From positions 135,864 through 199,863 of the forward strand of contig NZ_AZFC01000015.1 of the NCBI RefSeq assembly GCF_001435095.1: a DNA stretch of 64,000 nucleotides. Reading direction: 5' to 3'. The notes under the pieces were generated by a model, which searched no databases, was not told the DNA's origin, and was given only the letters and a program-made list of their open reading frames with translations. The stretch is from Levilactobacillus spicheri DSM 15429 (GTDB lineage: Bacteria; Bacillota; Bacilli; Lactobacillales; Lactobacillaceae). A program made the position numbers and the translations under genes. Positions 17,825 to 26,146 of the stretch are shown in pieces (the stretch's first letter is position 1; every line of letters begins with the position of its first letter).

Positions 17825-18358
17825 TTACAGATTCAATTCATACGCCCGCCGCGCGTTGTCCTCGTGGTTCTCGGCCGGTTCGTCGACGTAGATCTTACCC
17901 CGGTACTGGTAGCCCAGGCCGGTCACCACGGCCTGCATCCGCTTGTTCAGGTCGTGCGTGTCGATCCGGAAATTACGGATGCCGTCACGGTAGGCCTGGC
18001 TGATCAGGTTCGAGAAGAAAAAGTGGCTGAGGTGCTGGCCGCCGAAGCCGGCGCCAATCGCGATGCGGTGGACCGTGGCGTACGGGTCGCTGGTGTTTTG
18101 CCAGTCACCGTTTAAAATCTCGCGGTAGTTGGCGTCGTTACCGATGATCATGGTCGCCGTGCCGGCAATCTGGCCGTCGACCATCAGGAGCCAGCATTGT
18201 TGCGTCGAGATGTCCTGGGTCAACGTCGCGGCGTCCGGATACCCGTCCTGCCACTGGGGACTGCCATCGGCCTTAAGCTGGGCCTTGGCGTGGTCGATAA
18301 TCTGCATGATGGTGGGCAGCGCAGCCTGCGTCGCCCGTTTGATATAAATTAAGCTCAT
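17825..18358 (-). CDS. GNAT-family N-acetyltransferase
   Basis: A 177-residue acetyl-CoA-dependent acyltransferase. The core runs from WLLMVDGQIAGTATMI (strands 3-4) to HRIAIGAGFGGQHLSHFFF, where the usual R/QxxGxG/A acetyl-CoA loop is modified to AGFGGQ. It continues to FRIDTHDLNKRM and GLGYQYRGKI. AGGAGG precedes the ATG. It is a single gene with a terminator after it. The substrate is unknown; relatives acetylate small amines or proteins. Confidence 0.85.
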   Translation of the reverse strand: MSLIYIKRATQAALPTIMQIIDHAKAQLKADGSPQWQDGYPDAATLTQDISTQQCWLLMVDGQIAGTATMIIGNDANYREILNGDWQNTSDPYATVHRIAIGAGFGGQHLSHFFFSNLISQAYRDGIRNFRIDTHDLNKRMQAVVTGLGYQYRGKIYVDEPAENHEDNARRAYELNL

Positions 18359-18567
18359 TCGAAGAGCCTCCTGTGCGTCAAAGTTACCTTCTAGAATACC
18401 ACGAAATGGGTGCGGGTGCCCGCCAGCGGTTAGCTGGATACGTTCGGGATGACGTCGGTATTCTCAAGCACTTTATTCTCCGAACGTCTGGTGCCGAAAC
18501 GTGCACCAAAAGGCAGCTGGTTCCGCCTGACGCCGTTAATGCTTTTGTCCCACTCTCTCAGGGCTAA

Positions 18568-19431
18568 TTACCAGCCAGCGGAGAAGCTATCACCAATTTG
18601 AGCGAAGGTGTTGCTGAGCGCCTGACCGATCAAGCCGCCGACCAGGCCACCGTAAATGGCCAGGCCGATTGCCAGGGCGATTTCCCCGATCAGAAGCAGG
18701 TAAAAGGCGTCCAAACGCGGCTGGGCCACGTCGACCACCAGGCTGTAGAGGTAGCCAACGGTGGTGACCAGGCTGGTTAACCCCAGCAAGAGGATCAGAA
18801 TGCCCACCTCGCCGTAGCCGCCATTGAAGTCGACGTGCAGGAAGAAGCTGATGAGGAGTCCCAGCAGGCCGAAGCCGATGACCAGGTTCGTCAGACTGGT
18901 AAACCGGATCAGGTAGCTGGAGAACGTGGTCGCCGGGTCGTTGATACGCCGGATGCCGAACCCGATGCCCACGTAGATGAACAGGGCCAGTAAGACTACC
19001 ACGAAGATCGTCAGGCACAGCCGCCAGATGATCCCGTTCAGGTTGATGGCCAGGTTCGCCGCCTGGTTGGCTGCGTTGGTCGCTTTATGCGCCAGCACGG
19101 CCACAATCAGCGTTGGGAACAGGGCCTCTAAGACCAGCGCCAGGTAGCCGAACAAAACGGGCGTCTGGAGATCCGGTTGGGCCGGGTGTTTGATGGTGGC
19201 GAGCCACCAGGCAAAGACGTTGCCGAAGAAGCGCTTGGCCCGGGCACCGGTCGATTCCGGGGTCGGTTGGAGCTGGTCCTGCGGTGCGGACTGGGTGTCG
19301 TTGGCGGCGTCGGGGGTGTCGGCCGCATCGGTCGCCGTCTTTAGCTGGTACCCACAACTGGTACAGAATTTAGCACCGGGTGCTAAGGGTTGTCCGCAGT
19401 GCGGACAGAATTTGGGTGTGTCATCGTTCAT
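18568..19431 (-). CDS. Zinc-ribbon multi-pass membrane protein
   Basis: A 287-residue protein. It begins with a zinc ribbon (CPHCGQPL...CTSCGYQL), then an acidic Asp/Thr/Gln-rich linker of about 40 residues, then five or six membrane segments from about residue 90. There is no enzyme motif. It is the last gene of a tight three-gene run (12 bp after the TcaA-like gene before it, with AGGAGG). The combination of a cytoplasmic zinc ribbon and a membrane domain recurs in Lactobacillales proteins of unknown role. Given its neighbours, a part in envelope sensing or stress is possible. Confidence 0.75.
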   Translation of the reverse strand: MNDDTPKFCPHCGQPLAPGAKFCTSCGYQLKTATDAADTPDAANDTQSAPQDQLQPTPESTGARAKRFFGNVFAWWLATIKHPAQPDLQTPVLFGYLALVLEALFPTLIVAVLAHKATNAANQAANLAINLNGIIWRLCLTIFVVVLLALFIYVGIGFGIRRINDPATTFSSYLIRFTSLTNLVIGFGLLGLLISFFLHVDFNGGYGEVGILILLLGLTSLVTTVGYLYSLVVDVAQPRLDAFYLLLIGEIALAIGLAIYGGLVGGLIGQALSNTFAQIGDSFSAGW

Positions 19432-19443
19432 GAAAGTTGCCTC

Positions 19444-20898
19444 CTAATCGTTGTCGTCGTGGTAATCGTTGATCTTTTGGGCCGGCGAGATCTTGATGAT
19501 CTGGTTGTTCTGATCGGCCGAACTGTCCCGGCTGGTGTCCTTGACGGTCGCCGTGTACTGGAACGTTTGGATGTGGTCGTAGTCGTAATCGTCGAGGGTG
19601 AAGTCGTACTTGACGGTGTAGGCGACCAGGCTGGTCCGGTTGGGTCCCGGCTTGATGTCCTTGATGGTCGTGGTCATGTCGGTGTAGTCGATGTCGTCGT
19701 CCTTATAGTAGCCATCGGCCATCGATTTCAACTGCTGGTACTCGGTGTTGCCGCTGCCGTTCTGGAAGAAACTGTCCAGCGCGTCGTCATTGTCATCGTC
19801 GGTGCCGTTCGCAACGTCCTGCACGGAAGAGAACAGGTTGCTGAAGAAGTCGTCGGCGTCACTCTGGTCGATGACTCCCGGGTAGTTCAGGTCGACGGAC
19901 GTCCCGTCGGCGTTTTTATCGAGCAGCACGCTGTTACTCTTGGCGGTCCCGGCCGTCGAGCTGTACGTCGCCTGGATGTTCATGTTGGCCGACCACGGTT
20001 CGTTCTTCAAGGCGAAGGTCCCGCTGGAATCGGCGGATCCGATCTTCTTGCCGTTCAGGGTGATGGTCGAGGCCGGGACCGTGTTGAAGGTGACCGACAC
20101 GGTCTTAAGCTCCAGGTCGTAGGTCTTGTCGCTGGTGATATGGTAGTCACTGCTGTTGGTCAGCTGGTGGCCGCCGACCTTACCGCTGGCCTGCAGGTGG
20201 TACTCCCCGGGCACCAGGGCGCCCAGCTTCTTGGTGTAGCTGTCGCTGCTGGCCGTGGCGACCGTCTTTTGGTCGAGGGTGATCACGGTCTTGGCGTGGT
20301 TGGTCGTGACCGTGGGGTAGACGGGGCTCACGCTGATCTGGTACTTGGGGAAGAGCAACCAGTGCCGGCCGGTCGACCGGTAGGCAAAGGTGCCGTCGGT
20401 GCTGCGACCGCCCGCGGCGAGCTGCTGCTTCAGGTCGCTTAGGGCCTGGGCGTGGTCACGGTAGTAGCGGTTGACCGGGGCCAGCTTACTGGCGCTCAGC
20501 TTGAGGTCGGTGCTGCTGGTGGTAAAGTCGCGGGTCAGGTGTTTGCCGCTCTGGATGTCCGCGGTGATCCGGTTCAGCGTCTCCGTGCGCGAGTAGTATT
20601 GGCCACCCCACACGACGAGGCCGATTAAAATGACGGCGACCAGGCCGCCCAGCCACCAGCGGGTTTTCTGCTTCTTCGTGAGGCGCTGCCGCCGGGGTTG
20701 GGGCGTGGGCTGGTTAGGCGTCGTCGGGGGTGTGACGGCCGAGTGATCCGGTGCCGTGGCCTGATCCGTGACCAGGTTATACCCACAGTTTTGACAAAAG
20801 GTATCGGCCGGATCGACCGGGTGGCCGCAGTGGGGACAGAAACGGGGTTGCTGGCCATCGTGGTCGTCGGCGGGCGCAGCGAAGTGAGTCATTGACAT
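19444..20898 (-). CDS. TcaA-like zinc-ribbon membrane-anchored protein (484 aa)
   Basis: It has a zinc ribbon (CPHCGHPV...CQNCGYNL), a Pro/Thr linker, a basic stretch and one membrane segment (WWLGGLVAVILIGLVVWGG). About 390 extracytoplasmic residues follow, with the TcaA-type repeat around LVPGEYHLQASGKVGG and ITLNGKKIG, then an Asp-rich C-terminal domain. The architecture is that of TcaA, the staphylococcal protein that affects glycopeptide susceptibility. AGGAGG is eight bases before the first ATG. It lies 22 bp after the small zinc-ribbon gene and 12 bp before the membrane one, so the three are probably one transcript. Confidence 0.75.
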   Translation of the reverse strand: MSMTHFAAPADDHDGQQPRFCPHCGHPVDPADTFCQNCGYNLVTDQATAPDHSAVTPPTTPNQPTPQPRRQRLTKKQKTRWWLGGLVAVILIGLVVWGGQYYSRTETLNRITADIQSGKHLTRDFTTSSTDLKLSASKLAPVNRYYRDHAQALSDLKQQLAAGGRSTDGTFAYRSTGRHWLLFPKYQISVSPVYPTVTTNHAKTVITLDQKTVATASSDSYTKKLGALVPGEYHLQASGKVGGHQLTNSSDYHITSDKTYDLELKTVSVTFNTVPASTITLNGKKIGSADSSGTFALKNEPWSANMNIQATYSSTAGTAKSNSVLLDKNADGTSVDLNYPGVIDQSDADDFFSNLFSSVQDVANGTDDDNDDALDSFFQNGSGNTEYQQLKSMADGYYKDDDIDYTDMTTTIKDIKPGPNRTSLVAYTVKYDFTLDDYDYDHIQTFQYTATVKDTSRDSSADQNNQIIKISPAQKINDYHDDND

Positions 20899-20919
20899 GG
20901 ATGAAGCCTCCTATGTAGA

Positions 20920-21360
20920 TTAAGCGTGGGGTGCGGCGACAATGGCCTCACCGTAAAGACAGAATTGACTGGGGTTCGTCGATTGGGGCTGCAGCGTGAT
21001 GTGGTAGCAGCCATCGTAGTGCTTGGCGAGCAGCAGGGCGAACAGGTGCTTCATCAGGTCCTCCCAGGCGGCCTTCTGACCGGCCTGCGGGGCAACGGCG
21101 CTTTCGGCGAAGACCAGACCGGCGCTGCGGTAGCCCGCCGGTAATGTGGTGTCTTGGGTGATCAGGAACCGTTTGGTCTGGGCGATCTCGTCGTCGGTCA
21201 GCTCGAGGCCGGTCAGGGGAAACGACAGGTCACTGCTGTGAGGGACCATGATGTAATCGTCGGCGGCGGAGAGCTTGGCGCCACACTTCAGGCAGAAGTT
21301 TGCGTCGCCGGCGTTCTGGTACCCGCATTGGGAACAGATACGACTAATGGTTTGTTTCAT
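20920..21360 (-). CDS. Small soluble zinc-ribbon protein
   Basis: A 146-residue protein. It begins with a zinc ribbon (CSQCGYQN...CLKCGAKL), followed by about 110 residues of unrecognised domain with no membrane segment. It heads the three-gene run with the TcaA-like and multi-pass proteins; GGATGG is the likely ribosome site. I know of no family function. Its ribbon resembles those of the neighbours, so it may be the soluble partner of the same system. Confidence 0.7.
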   Translation of the reverse strand: MKQTISRICSQCGYQNAGDANFCLKCGAKLSAADDYIMVPHSSDLSFPLTGLELTDDEIAQTKRFLITQDTTLPAGYRSAGLVFAESAVAPQAGQKAAWEDLMKHLFALLLAKHYDGCYHITLQPQSTNPSQFCLYGEAIVAAPHA

Positions 21361-21415
21361 ATGTATTTACCATCCTTTTTTATAGGGTTATTGATTGGAG
21401 AAACTGATCGTTTCA

Positions 21416-21777
21416 GGCGCTTCCGGGCCGGTCGAAAAATTAGGCTGGAACGGGGTGGGCACGGCTGGGAGCCCGGAACCCAGGTCTCCCAGACCGACCT
21501 TTGTCTAAGCCGGCTGAAAAACGCCGACTAAGACAAATTTCACCCCTGAACCATTTTTCGACCGGCCCTCCAGCTCACGTGAGTGGTGAAGCGCCCTTAA
21601 CGTGGTGGTCGAGGGTAACGTGGGCCAGCACCTCGTGGAACCGAAGTCACGCGCTGGCGGTTGACCAACGCACCCCGATTGACTGGCCAGTTGGACGTGG
21701 GCTACGGGACGTTGGGTACAATTCAGTGGTCAAGCAGTTTCCGGGCTAAGTCGATTTTCGACCGGCCCGGAAGCGCT
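21416..21777. repeat. Nested inverted repeat with an embedded structured repeat (copy G)
   Basis: GGCGCTTCCGGGCCGGTCGA (from 21416) is inverted at 21753-21777. Its inner part GGGCCGGTCGAAAAAT is also inverted at 21553-21568. Between the first and middle arms, 21451-21547 holds a minus-strand copy of the structured family: P2 is TTGTCT..AGTCGG / CCGGCT..AGACAA, P3 is CTGGGAG / CTCCCAG, and the CGTGCCCACC tail is present. The rest, to 21752, has no gene. The whole lies between two zinc-ribbon genes. Confidence 0.75.
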
Positions 21778-21789
21778 GAACCCGACTAC

Positions 21790-22875
21790 TTAATCATCAT
21801 CATCGTTCGTCTCGAACTTGCCGGTCGAAGAATTGTAGACGCTGACGATGCTGTGGACCTGATCGTAGCGGAAGGTGTCGTCGTGGCGGCCGCTGTCCGC
21901 GTCGTAGGTCTTGATCTCCAGGACCTGCGGGTGGGGCTCGGATACCGTGTAGGTCTCGTCGTCGGTGTCGAACCCGTATTCATCACTGGCCGCGTCGATG
22001 GCGACCTGGGCGTCACTGGACATGTCGCTTTCGGCCTTGCCCGTCTTGGTCGTGGTGGGCCGGTCGTCCGGCGTTGGCGTCTCGCCACTGCCGCTATCGG
22101 CAGTCGTCTGCTTGGTCGTGGTTTCCTTGGTGGCCTTCGCCGCCTTGGCCGACAAGTCGATGGCCTGGTTGCGGTCTTGGCTGCCAATCAGGTTGGCGGT
22201 TTGTGAAGCCTGACTGCGGCTGCCGGAGAGCTTGAAGGTGTAGTGCCCGGGGAACAGCGGCCCGGCGGTGTAGGTGAAGTGGTCGTTCTTGGCGGTGATC
22301 ACGGCCGTCTTGTTGGCCATGATGGTCGCGTTGGCCACGTTGGTGCTCAGGCGGGGATGCATGGTGGCCACCTGTAGTTTGTACACTGGCAGGACGCCCA
22401 GCGTGTGCCCGCTGGTGACCAGCTTAAAGGTGTGGTCGCGGGTCTCGCCGGAGTTTAACAGGTCGCTGCGCATGTTCTTGACGTACTGGGGATGCTTGCG
22501 GGTGTAGTCCAGGAAGGGCTGCACGGTGTCGCTGGTGATCTTGAGGCTGGGGTCGTCGCTGACCAGTTTCTTGGCCAGGTCGGTGCTCTGGTTGGCCGTG
22601 ATATTGTCGGTGATCAGCGTGATCTGCTTGGGCTTGCCGGCCTGGCGGTGGTAGAAGCCGACGCCGAGGAAAATGACCACCAAAACGGCGACGGTCAGCA
22701 CGCCCCAGATGAGCCGGGTGAGCCAGCTCTTGGGCCGCTTAGCCTTGGGGTGCTGACCGGCGGCTTGTCGCCGGGCTGCTGGCTTAGCGGGCGCGGATTC
22801 GAGGTCGAACCCGCAGTGCTCACAGAACCGGCTGCCGGGCGTGATGGGTTGGTGACAATTGGGACAGGTTTGCAT
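21790..22875 (-). CDS. TcaA-like zinc-ribbon membrane-anchored protein (361 aa)
   Basis: A zinc ribbon (CPNCHQPI...CEHCGFDL), a basic linker and one membrane segment (LIWGVLTVAVLVVIFLGVGF) lead to an outer part. It includes a TcaA second-domain-like region (LGVLPVYKLQVA, GPLFPGHYTFKLSG), a Thr/Lys-rich low-complexity stretch and a C-terminal domain ending in DDDD. AAAGGAG precedes the ATG. It transcribes toward the other three zinc-ribbon genes but is separated from them by the 430-bp nested-repeat region. It probably does a related job in the envelope. Confidence 0.72.
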   Translation of the reverse strand: MQTCPNCHQPITPGSRFCEHCGFDLESAPAKPAARRQAAGQHPKAKRPKSWLTRLIWGVLTVAVLVVIFLGVGFYHRQAGKPKQITLITDNITANQSTDLAKKLVSDDPSLKITSDTVQPFLDYTRKHPQYVKNMRSDLLNSGETRDHTFKLVTSGHTLGVLPVYKLQVATMHPRLSTNVANATIMANKTAVITAKNDHFTYTAGPLFPGHYTFKLSGSRSQASQTANLIGSQDRNQAIDLSAKAAKATKETTTKQTTADSGSGETPTPDDRPTTTKTGKAESDMSSDAQVAIDAASDEYGFDTDDETYTVSEPHPQVLEIKTYDADSGRHDDTFRYDQVHSIVSVYNSSTGKFETNDDDD

Positions 22876-23077
22876 AACGAAGCTCCTTTACAGAATGAAT
22901 TGACTGGCAAATTGTGTGGGGGAAACACCATCCCACCTGTTGGGTGCGCAGACGAGGCACGGTTTCAACAGTTAACACAGGTTTATTATACGCTAAACCG
23001 GGGAAAGTCGATGAGCGAATTTGATGAATTAATTGACAAGTGAGCGCTGGGTGGCGTAAACTACGTCTATCCAAAAA

Positions 23078-23090
23078 TGACTAATGGTCA
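23078..23090. promoter_or_regulatory. Probable TetR operator
   Basis: TGACTAATGGTCA, with arms TGAC / GTCA, lies about 25 bp before the TetR gene's ribosome site, where autoregulation would be expected. Confidence 0.5.
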
Positions 23091-23113
23091 ATTTTAAAAC
23101 GGAGGTGCTGCGC

Positions 23114-23779
23114 ATGGCCAATATCAAAACGGACGCCCAGAAGCGGGCCAAGGCGGATCAGATTGCCGCGGCGGCCTGGCAACTCTTCGAACACCACGGG
23201 TTCAACGACATTTCAATGGCGATGATCGCCGAGCGCGCTGGGGTGGCGAAGGGGACGCTCTTCAACTACTACGAGACCAAGGAAAATATCTTCATGACCC
23301 TCTTGCTGACGGGCTACCGGACCTACTTCGACCAGCTGACCCGCCAGTTCGCCCAGGGGCCGCGCCTGACGCCGGCCGCGCTGACCGCGGAACTACTGCG
23401 CGAGACCACCCAGCTGATTCGGCAACACGGGACGTTGGTGCGGTTGAACGCCTTACGGGGACCGGTCCTCGAAGCCCGGGCAGACCAGGCCCAGACGCTG
23501 GCCGAACGGCAGGCCCTCTACGCGACCAGCCACACGCTGGGGGCGACGATCGCGGCCAAGGTTCTCGGGCTCACGGCCCACACGGCCAGTCACCTATTCA
23601 TCGTGCAAAGCGCCGTCATCAGTGGTCTGATGAACCTGGCGGGACTGGATGAATTCAACCAACACCCGCTGACGGTGGACTTTCCGGACTTCCAGGTCGA
23701 CCTGGAACGGGAGTCGTGTCAGCTATTCGGTAGTTATCTCACCCAATTATTCAAGGAGGACTCGCATGCAACCCAGTAA
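23114..23779 (+). CDS. TetR/AcrR-family regulator
   Basis: A 221-residue repressor with an N-terminal TetR HTH (FNDISMAMIAERAGVAKGTLFNYYETKENIF). The C-terminal ligand domain is Gln/Leu/Thr-rich. The ATG at 23114 follows GGAGG; the GTG/ATG codons from 23084 have none. Its 3' end overlaps the LepA-like gene by 14 bp, and the ribosome site of that gene (AAGGAGG) lies inside it. The two are therefore translated together, unusual company for a translation factor. The ligand is unknown. Confidence 0.88.
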   Translation: MANIKTDAQKRAKADQIAAAAWQLFEHHGFNDISMAMIAERAGVAKGTLFNYYETKENIFMTLLLTGYRTYFDQLTRQFAQGPRLTPAALTAELLRETTQLIRQHGTLVRLNALRGPVLEARADQAQTLAERQALYATSHTLGATIAAKVLGLTAHTASHLFIVQSAVISGLMNLAGLDEFNQHPLTVDFPDFQVDLERESCQLFGSYLTQLFKEDSHATQ

Positions 23780-25562
23780 TATCCGTAACTTTGCCATCAT
23801 CGCCCACATCGATCACGGCAAGTCCACGCTGGCCGACCGCATCATGGAGCAGACGGCGACCGTGAGCCAGCGGGAGCGCCAAGACCAGCTCCTCGACGAC
23901 CTGGCCGTCGAACGGGCCCACGGTGTGACGGTCAAGTCCCGCACCGTGCGGAACTTTTACCAGGCCGAGGACGGCCAAGAGTACGAGTACAACCTCATTG
24001 ACACCCCCGGCCACGTCGATTTCACCTATGAGGTCTCGAAGAGCCTGGCCGCCAGTGACGGCGCCATCCTCTTGGTCGACGCGACCCAGGGGGTGCAGGC
24101 CCAGACGGTCGCGAACCTGCGCCTGGCCCGGGAGAACCAACTCGTGGTGATCCCGGTCATCAACAAGATCGATGCGGCCGCCGCGGACGTCGACCGGACG
24201 ACCCAGCAGATCCGTGCCTTGGGCGGCGACCTTGCCACGGCCACCATTTATCGCATCTCGGCTAAGACCGGGTTGGGGGTGCACGCCGTGATGGAGGCCA
24301 TTCGCACCACCATTCCGGCGCCCAGTGGTCGGGCCACGGCCCCGCTCAAGGCCCTGGTCTTTGACTCCCAGTACGATGCCTTCAAGGGCATCATCGCGGC
24401 GGTCCGGGTCGTCGACGGTCAGTTGACCGCGCAGGAACCCTTACGCCTGATGGCCCACAACCAAGCGCTCACGGCAAAGGAGATCGGTGTGTTGGCACCC
24501 AACCGCACGGCCACGGCCCGCTTGGGGGTCGGCGAGGTCGGGTACGTGATCACCGGATTCAAGGATCCGCACGCGTTGCGCGTTGGCGATACCCTGACCA
24601 GTGCGACCACCCCCACGGCGACCGCGCTGCCGGGGTACCAGCCGGCCCAATCGGTGGTCTACGCGGGCTTCTACCCGCAGGGGGACCACTACCGGGACCT
24701 CCAGCTGGCCGTAGAAAAGCTGGCGCTGAACGACTCGTCGTTCCATTACCGCGCGGAGACCTCGGACGCGTTAGGCCCCGGGTTTCGCTGCGGGTTCCTC
24801 GGAATCTTTCACCTGCAGATCATTCGGGAACGGCTCCACGACGAGTACGGCCTGGACGTGCTGACGACGGCGCCGAACGTGACGTACCGGGTCCACGTGG
24901 CCCGCGAGACGGACCCAGTGGTGGTCGACAACCCCATCAAGTTCCCCGACTTTTCACAGATCGAGTGGGTCGAGGAACCGCTGGCCCAAGCGACCATCAC
25001 CACCACCAGCGACACATTGAGTGCGGTGATGAAGCTGGCCGAACAACACCAGGGGACGTTGGAAGACATGGCGAATCAGGGTGACCTGATCGTTTTGACC
25101 TACCAACTACCGTTTTCGGAGATCGCCTACGACTTCTTTAACACCCTGAAGTCGGTCTCCCACGGGTACGCCACGCTGACCACCGAGTTGGCGGGATACG
25201 CGCCGGCCGACGTGGTGAAGATCGAGGTGCACGTCAACTACGCCCGGGTGGACGCCTTATCCTTCGTGGTGCACCGCCAGGATGTCGCGCGGGTCACCCA
25301 GGCCTTGGTCCACCAGCTGAAAACCGTGATTCCACGCAAGCTGTACCCGATGCCGGTCCAGGCCGTGGTCGAGGGCAAGGCGGTCGCCAGGGTGGACGTC
25401 CCGCCACTGCGCAAGAACGCCGCGGTGAATGGCGAGCAGCGCAGTACCTCCAAGAAGCAGGCCCTGTTGCGCCGCCAAAGCAAGAACAAGCGCCAGGCCA
25501 GCCACAGCGAGATTGAGTTGCCCCAGGCTGTCTTCAATGCGGTCTTGGACCTCGAACGGTAG
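23766..25562 (+). CDS. LepA/EF4-type translational GTPase, divergent paralogue
   Basis: A 598-residue GTPase of LepA length and order. It has a P-loop AHIDHGKST, switch II DTPGHVDF and NKID, then domains II, III and V and the LepA C-terminal domain (GFRCGFLGIFH, RKLYPMPVQAVVEGK). EF4 acts on stalled ribosomes. The effector loop reads QLLDDLAVERAHGVTVKS, whereas canonical LepA has a DSMDLERERGITIK-type loop. Conserved C-terminal stretches also vary (ALLRRQSKNKRQ). The cell probably has an ordinary lepA elsewhere, with this a specialised second copy under TetR control. Co-transcription with the regulator is clear from the overlap. Confidence 0.85.
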   Translation: MQPSNIRNFAIIAHIDHGKSTLADRIMEQTATVSQRERQDQLLDDLAVERAHGVTVKSRTVRNFYQAEDGQEYEYNLIDTPGHVDFTYEVSKSLAASDGAILLVDATQGVQAQTVANLRLARENQLVVIPVINKIDAAAADVDRTTQQIRALGGDLATATIYRISAKTGLGVHAVMEAIRTTIPAPSGRATAPLKALVFDSQYDAFKGIIAAVRVVDGQLTAQEPLRLMAHNQALTAKEIGVLAPNRTATARLGVGEVGYVITGFKDPHALRVGDTLTSATTPTATALPGYQPAQSVVYAGFYPQGDHYRDLQLAVEKLALNDSSFHYRAETSDALGPGFRCGFLGIFHLQIIRERLHDEYGLDVLTTAPNVTYRVHVARETDPVVVDNPIKFPDFSQIEWVEEPLAQATITTTSDTLSAVMKLAEQHQGTLEDMANQGDLIVLTYQLPFSEIAYDFFNTLKSVSHGYATLTTELAGYAPADVVKIEVHVNYARVDALSFVVHRQDVARVTQALVHQLKTVIPRKLYPMPVQAVVEGKAVARVDVPPLRKNAAVNGEQRSTSKKQALLRRQSKNKRQASHSEIELPQAVFNAVLDLER

Positions 25563-25565
25563 GGG

Positions 25566-25581
25566 TGTTTCACGTGAAACA
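25566..25581. promoter_or_regulatory. parS site (ParB/Spo0J binding)
   Basis: TGTTTCACGTGAAACA is a perfect 16-bp palindrome and fits the Firmicute parS consensus TGTTNCACGTGAAACA exactly. It starts three bases after the stop of the LepA-like gene. parS sites nucleate ParB and SMC loading and cluster in the origin-proximal part of the chromosome. Confidence 0.92.
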
Positions 25582-25603
25582 AACACTTGTAGGAGGTGGG
25601 GAC

Positions 25604-26098
25604 ATGCTAGACATTCGACCGGCCACCGCGGCGGACGTGGCGGCCATCGCCCGCGTCCACGCGGCCAGTTGGCGGCAGACCTATCGGGGAAAATTACCGG
25701 CGGCCAGTTTGGCCCAGCGCGATGAGGCGTTTCGCCGGCAACAATGGGCCCGGCTGTACCGCCAGGACCACGTCTTGGTCGCCCTGGTGGCTGACCAGGT
25801 CGTGGGGTTCGTGGCGGGTGGGGCTCAGCGGAGTCATTCCGCGCTGGCGTCCCGGTATCCGGGCGAGGTCTATGGCCTCTACGTAGCGCCCACTTGTCAG
25901 CACCAGGGAGTGGGTTGGCGCCTGTTGACCGCGAAACGCCGCGCGTTGGGGACGGCCGTGACGCTCGACTGTCTGGCGACCAACCAGGTGGCCCTGGCCT
26001 TTTACCACCGGCAGGGCGGACGCGACCTGCAAACGGGCGTGTACCGGGCGAATCGGCAAACTTTTGCGACCACCGTTCTCGGTTTTCCAACACTATAA
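25604..26098 (+). CDS. GNAT-family N-acetyltransferase
   Basis: A 164-residue acetyltransferase (LDIRPATAADVAAIARVHAA at the start). The acetyl-CoA loop is in APTCQHQGVGWRLL, with LDCLATNQVALAFYHRQG near the end. The ATG at 25604 follows AGGAGG. An in-frame GTG at 25565 would translate the parS site (MFHVKQ) and is rejected. It lies between the LepA paralogue and a terminator. The substrate is unknown. Confidence 0.87.
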   Translation: MLDIRPATAADVAAIARVHAASWRQTYRGKLPAASLAQRDEAFRRQQWARLYRQDHVLVALVADQVVGFVAGGAQRSHSALASRYPGEVYGLYVAPTCQHQGVGWRLLTAKRRALGTAVTLDCLATNQVALAFYHRQGGRDLQTGVYRANRQTFATTVLGFPTL

Positions 26099-26102
26099 TA
26101 AA

Positions 26103-26142
26103 AAAAGAAGCGATCCGCCAATCTGTGCGGGTCGCTTCTTTG
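26103..26142. terminator. Bidirectional terminator
   Basis: Stem AAGAAGCGATCCGC / GCGGGTCGCTTCTT, with A and T runs, between the convergent GNAT and NUDIX genes. Confidence 0.85.
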
Positions 26143-26146
26143 CGGT

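Noticed and set aside
25565-25603. GTG start extending the GNAT gene by 13 residues (MFHVKQ...)
   Set aside because: The extension is a translation of the parS palindrome; a proper AGGAGG lies before the ATG at 25604.
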